Assembly (NCBI GenBank): GCA_012845835.1
Contig: JABAKD010000019.1
Span: 2,713,501-2,777,500, forward strand
DNA: 64,000 nt
Direction: 5' to 3'
Source of the DNA: Undaria pinnatifida
Taxonomy: Eukaryota > Sar > Phaeophyceae > Laminariales > Alariaceae
Translations under genes and position numbers: made by a program
Notes under the pieces: model-generated
Database searches by the model: none
Seen by the model: the letters and a program-made list of their open reading frames with translations, nothing else
Told to the model about the DNA's origin: nothing
In this document: positions 37,801 to 46,800 of the stretch, piece after piece
Layout of the letters: every line of letters starts with the position of its first letter
How positions within the stretch are numbered: position 1 is the first letter of the stretch

Positions 37801-40800
37801 GGAAATTGGACGTAGGTGACATGGAAGAGTTTGGCAGACCAGAGAGTAGCGAGAAAACGATCGTTATCCTATGAGATAGATAGCGGCCGCAGACGGCGAA
37901 ACAGGACGGGGATAGGATGAGCAAACATTTTCTATGTAGTATATGGAAGAAGCGTAATGAGCGTCCAAATATTGGGGGTGTCTCTATTAGGAGTAGGAAC
38001 GGTGTTCCATCTCGAAAGGGATGCGTGGTCAGTGGTCAAATTACTAAGGCAAGCAACAAATGAGTACCCCCCCCCCCCCTCTCACCGCGTGAGTCGGACG
38101 CCGCCCCCGCTGCCACCCCGGCCTCCGCCACCCCTTCAGGAATGCCCTCCATCAGATAGCTCGCCGCCCTGCTTACGTCGTTGAACGCCGCGCGTAGAGC
38201 CGCCCTCGCCTGTATTACAACAACACAATACCGGGTGGTAACCCCCAAAAAACGGCAAACACGGGGTTCTTCAATACCGGTTCCACGGCGCCTGTATTGT
38301 CACGTGCGGCCCGATTTGAGGTAGAGAACCCTTGACGCGCGGCTGCCCAAAAAACAAGATGATCCGCGTTCTACAGGCCGAGGCTACTCCTACGCTAGGC
38401 GAGCGACGTTTCGGGGCTCTTTTTGCTGTGGCTCGGGGCCCCTCGCGCTAGTGACTCCCTAGCTCCTTGGCGGTCTTGGGCTTTGGTGCCGTTTTAGCTT
38501 GCCGATATGAAACCGTGCTGGAACGGTAAGGCACGCTGCTCCAAAAAAATGATCGCCGAAAAAATGTCCTAGTCCGTGGGGTACAGAGTCCGTCATGCGA
38601 GTGGAAAACCCCCGGGGGGGGGTGGGGGGGGGGGGGGGGGGGATAGCCCTCCCACCCTAGCCTCAGTCCACAACGGCTGTGTTACAACGTGCGGTGGCCC
38701 AAAGTAGAAAGAAAAAAATGCAGGGCTGTTGACGGGTCACGATCGGATCCACGGATCGGGTCAGGAGGTTGCCAAAATCTCGCGGGTCGAGCCGGGAGAC
38801 AGTTCGAAATCGCACGGGTTAGAAGCGATCCGGCCAGCAGCTTTTCACAGCTCACGGGTCGGCTCGGGTCATCCCGACCCGCGAGCGGTGACCCGATCCG
38901 TGAAACGCCCTGTCTAAAAATGGGCTATTACCATATACCTGGTATCGGTTTCACATGGCCTGTACTATAATGCGCCCCCCCCCCAAAAAAAAAATGGTGA
39001 ACACGAGCGAGCACCAGTTTCACAATGTATTGAAACATGCGGTGGCCCCAAATATATGGGACAAACGGGTTGCTACATACCTGGTACCGATTTCACATTT
39101 CTTGTGTCATAACGTGCGGTGCCTCGAAATAAAACTGGTAAAAAGCTGGTTCTCATATGTATATACTCGTATCGGTTTCAGATCAGCGGCATCAGAAGGG
39201 TGGCGGTCCAAAATACAACGGAGCAACGGGTTCTTATGTACGGGCTTCACAGTCTGTTACTACGGGACAGCGGGAGAACAGGGAGGCAGGGGGAGTGGCA
39301 CTCTGTTCACTTCGTACGCGGACAAAGGCGGGGTAAAAGCGCAAGTAGCTGAATCGAACCGGACCCAACCTAATCTAGCCCAACCCGGCTCCATCTCACA
39401 CAACCGAACCTAACTCAGCTCAACCCAACCCAGCTCAAGGCAAGGGTACCAAGCCAAGCCACACCAAGCCAAGTCAAGCCAAGCTAAGCCACGCCAAGCC
39501 AGGCCAACTCAACCAAACCCAGCCCAACCTAGCCCAACCTAGCCCAATCCAACCCAACCGAACCCAATCCAACCCCAATCCAACCCCGCCGGCTATGTCC
39601 TATCCTTCAAACGTATTGCAACCCCCCGCCCGCCCCGCCCCCCCCACCCCCGAGACCTACTTCCCTTTCTCTCAAACAAAGCCAAACAAAACAAATCCCG
39701 CCCAAAGCGACAAGAAACCCCGCGCCATCCGCCAACGACCATCATCGTCAACAACAATAAGACATGCATTAGGCGAGAGCGCCCATACCCCACCCACCCT
39801 CCCCCCCAACCCCAACAAGGTATGCACTGCGCAAGAGAACCCCCTCTCTTCCTCCGTCTCTTCCCCTCGTGTCCCCCCCACCTGATCTTCAGGAAACCCC
39901 ATCGCCGTCAGCCTTTCCACGCTGGCCGGGTCTATTACTAGCTCCTCCTCGCCGGTGTTAGCCACCGCACGCGTCGCCCCTACCCCCCCTACCGCTACCG
40001 CCTCCGCCGTTGCTGCTGCTGCTGCTGGCGCTGGCGTTGTTGCTGCTACTGGCGCTGCTGCTGCTGCTGCCGCTGCTGCTGGCGCTGCTGATGTCGATGC
40101 TGTCGGTGGTGGTGGTGGTGAGACCGCGGCAGTAGCAGCGGCAGCGGCGGATGATGATGATGTTGATGCCGATGACGACCCTGCGGCTGCTGATGCGGAT
40201 GATGACGAGGGCTTCGTCGCGACGGGAGTTGCACGTCGTTTGGCCTGTAGAGGGCGGACAGATTCGATTTTTGTTGGTTAAATTGTCGATTATAATAATC
40301 GTGTTTTCGACCGTAATCGCGATTCTAAGATTGAGTAGTTATCATTAAAACAACTGTTTTCTCGATAAATAATCGTTTCCGGGGACTTGCGCGTCGCTTC
40401 GCCTGTAGAGGGAGGAGAGATGCGATTTTATACGTCAAGTGTTCGTTAAATTAAGTGCTGTTTTTTCCGCTTTACGATATCGTTTTACGGTTTTGTGTTG
40501 GTATGATGAGATAGCAGTATCACAAACACACACAAAAAAAACAAGGCAGGAGAGGGGGATGGGGGATACACACAGTGATATAGCAGGTACGGTACTGTGC
40601 ACTACTAGGCTGGCGAGAAAGTGAGCCACCGACCGACCTTAACCATGAGAACAAGGAAGCCGCCAGCCGCCACGCTGGAGCTCAGAGCGTCATCGTCCTT
40701 CAAGGTCTTGCCGCCACAGATCAGGACCTGCGACGCCGGATCGACCCCACGCTGCTCCGCAATTTTAGCCTTGACGTCGTTCATCTGCGCTCGTGATGAG

Positions 40801-43800
40801 GGGGGAAGGGGAGGGGAGGGGAGAGGAGGGGAGGGGACGAGGAGGTCAAGTGCTGCCGCTTTTGGGACATGATTTTCTTGAAGTAAGTCCTTGTCCGTGT
40901 CGGTTCTCTGTCCACTACAGTAATACAACATGACGTAGTAAGACAGCACAACAGCAGACATACAACAGTGTGTTGCCTTCACATTCATACATACTACATA
41001 CTACATACTGGTACTAAATACGTACTATACTACATACCCAACGACATCAGTACACCCAGAGTCCGTGCTGATTCTTCGTCCTAAAGAGATACAAATTCTG
41101 TGGTCACAGACCGTCAAACAGAGTAAACCAAACAGTCTCAACTAATCAAGGAAAATCACGTTGAATGTTAGCGTACCGGGTACAAGTATGAGGACACAAC
41201 AAAATACGCTAGACGATAAAAAAAAGAGAAATAAAGAAGAAAAGAAACAGAGAAGAAAAAAGAACACAATGCAAATCAAACGACAGGTGTTCTGAAGAAT
41301 GTGATGCAAGGAGATCGGAAAGGAAAGGAAAGGCTGCAAGAACACACGAACAACATACGTGCTAAAGAGGAACAGATACCTGTTGCACGGACAAAACACG
41401 AAGAAGATAACCGCTGTTGCAAGGACAAAACACGAAGAAGATAACTGATGTTTCACGGACGAAAACAACACGAAGAGGAAGGATGCGCCGGCATAAGGTC
41501 GGTGAGGTGGGAAACAACGGAGCAAGAAAAAAAAAAGAAAGAAAAAAGAAAAAAAAGAAAGACGACAGCAAGTCATTACCGCTATCGCTTTCAGTACAAC
41601 ACTACAAAAATACACTTGAAGTGAACATTGAATACTATTCCAACATCGCATAGTAGCGCAACCGTAAAGTAGAAATACCACATGGCCGATCGATCGGGCT
41701 GTGATTTGTTTAACCTTGATTCGCTAATAACTCTCTAGTTGCGACATGGGCGGCGGTGTAAAAAACCACAACTGACGCCGCCTTTTCAAGTATGGAAAAC
41801 CACCACACGTCGAGCCACAAACACCCCAGAAGTGTGCCACACCAGAGGTACGAAGTACTTTTTTAGGCTCGTCCGGTTTTGGAATGACGGGGCCAAAATT
41901 GCCGTCGGAATTTCATTTTTTTCTTTTTGGTGTGATACATTTCTTCGGAATTTCAGCTTTTTTTTTTTTGAGTGATCCACATATATTTCGTCGGAATTTC
42001 AACCTTTCTTTTTGGTGATATATTTCGTCGAATATCTATGCCGTGGGATTTGTGATAGATTTCGTCCAAATGTCTATTATGCCAATGGGGTTGTTCATCG
42101 GGGGCCCCTTACTTGTCGTTTTCTCCGGATAAGCTTTTGCCTTAGCCTCCTTCGAAGGCATAGGGATCCTCAAGTGAGTAGCGCCACGAAAAAAAAATGG
42201 TGCACCTCGACCGCGGAAGACGCGTGCTACGATAGAGGTGCACCACTTTTCTTTCTAATACTACCCCTCGATTTGGGAGCTTACGACATGTCCGTCTTGA
42301 CCCCAAAAAATTGTTCTGGGGAAGAATAAAACCGCTACCGGATGAAAAACCTCATGGCCTAGGTACATACACAACGAGAATCATGAATAAAAAAATGGCC
42401 TATTATTTATTTTTTTTCCGACGATTTGGCTCGGTCATCCAGAAAACCAAAAAGACAAAAAAAAGTCCCCCAAATCGGATGCAAAAACGCGGCACTTGGC
42501 AGAAATTTCCGCACGCGACAAATGGTGATGTACAATGAAATCATCCTCTTCACCCTGGCAACATCTAAAGGATTCGCATATCTTCAAAGAGTAATATACT
42601 TCCGTAGCAACGCGCGATCGGAGTATCACGTAGCTTCCGAAGACGAGTACCGACCCTCAAATGAATCGAACTCACAGCTGAGGTATTTTGATTTTTTGAA
42701 ATAAATCAATACCCAGTAGCCAACTACAAACTAGCCGGCGACTTATCGTCAACCACCTCAAAGCCCTGCCGATCGGCTACGTTGCAACAGGCGCTCGGCC
42801 ATGTATACAAGGGAATGGCTACGTGTACGTGTCAATCTGCTGCTGCTGCTGTTGCTGCCGCTGAATTGCTGCCACAAGGCCGCTTCACACACGCTGCATT
42901 GCACTGCGTTGTATTGCACTGACTGCTACGTTGCACCGCTGTATTGCCTTGCACGGCAGCAGTACCGTAGTGCACCCAAGATACCACACCCCAACACCCC
43001 TCTGAGGCAACTCCAAGACGATTTTCTCGGCAGCGGGAAGAAGAGTGCAAACGCCGAACGATGCATCTATGGCAATATTCCGACCAGATCTTCCCTCTAT
43101 GGAAATATCTCGAGGACATCTTCCCAAAGGACCACCTTCGTTGTGCTTGCAGCCCCTCCTGGTTTTGGGAGAAGAGTCGCTCTGAAAGACATCGCAGGCG
43201 GTGTGTTTGCAATCTTGGGTGATACGCAGCGAAGTATTTCATTGCTGCATCGTTTTGTTACAGTCTTTGATGGGTTGCCGTACTCGTATCGCACTGGCTG
43301 CTGCCTGGGTGTTGCAATGAGTTGCATTGCGTTTACTGCACTGCGAACGCTGCTGCATTGCATTGGACTGTCGTATAATCAGAACTGCTGAACTGTGTTG
43401 CATTGCTTTGCCGCATCGAGCTGCGGTGCTAGGTGTGTACTTCTTAAACCACCCCTTTTACTTTCCAGCTCAATTGGCGGGAGGTTTTGCCTTCATCGGC
43501 CTTGTTTCTGGCTTGTATTGCAATTCTCGGTTGCGCTAAGTGCATTGTCGCATTGCTGCTTCTGCGGCTGCTATGGCTGTTGCAGCAGTGTAGTACTTGC
43601 TGCTCTTGCTCTTGCCGCTGCTTTGATATCGCTTGGTGCTGCTGTGGCTGCAGTGGCTGCAGAAGTGACATCCCTCCATAGCGCCGGTTGAGTATTATGT
43701 TGCTCAGCAGATGAAAGCTGATGGTGAGCAAAGTGGAGTGACCACGTGAGGGCGGTGCCCGCAATAAGCGCCTGTGACCTCGCTTGGCATAGATGAGAAC

Positions 43801-46800
43801 CACAACATCAGTAGTGGCAGTATGCGGAGAAGCGCCGGTTGCCGCTGTATTTGCGAATACTGGTGATGCCATGGTTGGCGTCGCTTGGTGCTGCAGTGGC
43901 TACAGTAGTAGTGGTCTCGATTCTATAGCGCCCGTTGGGTAGTGCCTGTTGCCCGCTATATGCGCCTGTGTGATCGCTGTGGCTACAGTAGTGATCTCTC
44001 TATATCGCCTGGGTGATCGCTTCGCACAGGTGAGAGCCATCAGCGACGGCGTTATGCGGGGTAGCGCCGGTGACCGCTATGCTGCCGGTATCTCCGGCTG
44101 GAAACATACCGGCACAGTAGGGGGTGCACGTCGCACACAGACGGCATTCGCTTCGGCTTCCAGGCAGGACTGCCAGGAAGAGGAAAACCATTGTACGAAG
44201 AGCGCGTTTCGTGATGTCATTGCTGCGCATGTGAAAGTTGCGATGAGAGCTAACACCAGAACATCAGATCGCATGGCAACCTTTGACCAAAGGAAAAACC
44301 CACGCTCTGGTGGTGGTGGTGGTGGTGGTGGTGGTGGTGGTGGTGGTGGTGGTGGTGGTGGTGGTGGTGGTGGTGGTGGCGGCGGCGGCGTTGGCGGTGG
44401 TGGTGCCGCCGATATAGTGTAATAAGTGGTCTATTTAATACTCTACAAGAAGACATATACTGCTGTAGACTACTCATAGACAAAAGGTGTCAGATGTTCA
44501 TATCGTAAAACTTAGTACTGCTGAATGAACTCGTTTTACCTCAAGGACTACTATCAATACATCGAGCCGAACCGGTCGCCCCGGTGGTCAAATGGTTACC
44601 CTCAAATACTGCTAGCGTTGGTCCTTGAGTTCGACTCGCGCCGTGGTGAGATTTTGAAAATATTTGCAGAAATGCAAAAAAAAAGGATCAGCTGTTGAGA
44701 GCGCCTAGCAGCGCGGGTAGGCACAATTCGACGCGAGTCGGCGAGGGAAGAAAATGCTGAACTATTAGGGAGTTAGCGCAGAACGAAATTTCAACACAGC
44801 ACTCCCGTCGGTAGTAAAAACAAAAAATGAAGTTATTCCGTCTAGCGCTACAGAAACTTTGAAGTTTGGTTTGAAATTGAGATCTTCGCGGAAAGCGAAC
44901 CGAAGGTCGTTCGATCTAATAAAATGATTTACAGACGCTATATGTAAAGGGCCAGTCTCGTATATCGCGTTGTGTACCCAAAACATCGTTGCTGCCGTTG
45001 TTGTGTTCCTGAGTGTGTGAGTTGATACCGCGAGCCCTCCAGAGGCGCCGAATGCGACCGCAGCACAGCAACGTACATCATAAATCATACATCATAGCAG
45101 ACTACGGCAAACCTTCTCCGCACGGCCTGCGTTTCATCGATTCCCCACGCCCTGCCGCCCTCGTTCCAGCAGATACTATAGTGGCCAAGGAAGAAAGCTG
45201 TCAGAAACAGAGCAGCAAGAGGCTGTGCAGGCTCTATGTACGTACGCGAGTACTCGTATTTTATACCGGGTACCATGGTACCTGGTGCCGGTACATGGTT
45301 ACGATAGAAGAACTCACGGCAAAAATGCGGCTTCAGACACACTACACGATGAGCAGAGACAGGGGAAGGAGAAGAAGAAGCACCAGACAGAAAGACGGGC
45401 GAGTCTCCGATCCTCAGAGAAGCTGTACCCGGCGACCACAGCTAGCTCTGTTATTTTTGCTGTCTGTCTCGTCGGAGCGGGCCGAGGTCGTCTATCTGCT
45501 CGCAGCCACAATCCTGTACAGAGCTGCAGCGTGCTGCTGCTGCTGCTACTGCGATGGGTCCCGCAAACGGCAAGGTCCACGAACAAAAAAGGCACAAAAC
45601 GCGCAGGGAATCCGCCACCGCCACATCTCCAGCCCTCCCCCCCACCATGGCATAGCTCGGCCGAACGCCTATCACGCAGACGAGGGCCGTGTCGATACAC
45701 ACCGTCTTGCACGAAGGTCAAGCGATGCTGAGCGGCAATGAGTCACAAGCCAGCGTCTTTTCTTGCTCTGTTTTCCCACCGCCTACACAACAGTATTAGT
45801 TGGGTGTACTTGACTAACCACAGAGGTGATTAAAGGGTCGGGGAGACGTTGACCAACCGTATAACGTGGTCGTTGTCTAATTCGGCCCTCATGTATATTT
45901 TTGTGGCTCTATGTAATTTTGCCTTTCAATTTACATAGCAGCATAGCAGCAGCGAAACTGTCGGTAACGGGGGAATATAAGTGGTCGTTTTAGTCAAAAA
46001 TTGAAAAAGCGCTAACACTTTATTCTCGCGATAAAAAGATAAAAAGTGAAGGCAGGCACCGTAGTGGGGAGGGGGGAGAAGGGCCCGCTATGTGACCCCG
46101 GATCTGAGTTACTACTGGGAGGGAGCGCGAGAGCAGCGCGAGGATAATAAATGGGATGAAGAAAGAAAGAAATCGTATACTTTGTTGGCCTGGTGAGTAT
46201 TTGGTATGAGACGACAAATGCACGCTGTAAACGATTGCACCGACCAGGTCACGTACACCAGTACCGGTACAGTCGGAGCTTCAACCACCGACTACGAACG
46301 TCAAACCTAACAACTACCAGTACCAGGTACCAGGTACTTGTACTATTAATACTACTGTATCGAAGGGTAGCCCAAGCCTCCGGAGATAGGACGCGATGGA
46401 CTACTCAACATGTGAACGAAGATTCGGCTTTTGTACCAGTACGTTTGTCTTATCCGATCCGCCAATGCAGCAGGCATAGCAGGCATGAGCTGTTGTTGTT
46501 GGCAGCGAGATTCTGTGGGCCACGACGGTAAACACTACTACCACCATGTACTATGCTACGACGTACGCATATAATATTAATAGTAGTGGTCCCTCTATAG
46601 TATACGGAGTATAAAATAATATATAGTCTAGTGCTGGTTGAGTCGTGCCGATCGCTCGCGATGATGTCTGTGAAATCGCTTGGCATAGCTGGGAACGATC
46701 AGTACTGACAGTATGCAGAGCAGTGCCGATTCCCGCTACAGTGCCGTTCCGGATAGCGCATACCGGCACTATAGAGGGGCCACTGCTGTAGCTCCTTTAA

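Noticed and set aside
40381-40450. Alternative first part of RAD23 exon 3
   Set aside because: Matches only the acceptor edge and a few codons. The rest is intron-like, so it is a shadow rather than an exon.
41142-41681. 179-codon Phe/Leu/Ser-rich minus frame
   Set aside because: Reads through GAAGAAAAGAAA-type purine runs and duplicated AAGGACAAAACACGAAG. Compositional.
42801-43391. 196-codon plus frame in RAD23 intron 1
   Set aside because: Much of it is TTGCACTGC-type repeat and no family is recognised. Not strong enough to call a nested gene.
44571-44650. Candidate tRNA gene
   Set aside because: A and B boxes are present, but no acceptor stem pairs and the head recurs at 8905, so it is a tRNA-derived SINE.
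45013-45741. 242-codon plus frame in RAD23 intron 1
   Set aside because: Low-complexity Arg/Cys/His content, overlapping long frames in two other phases, no recognised domain.
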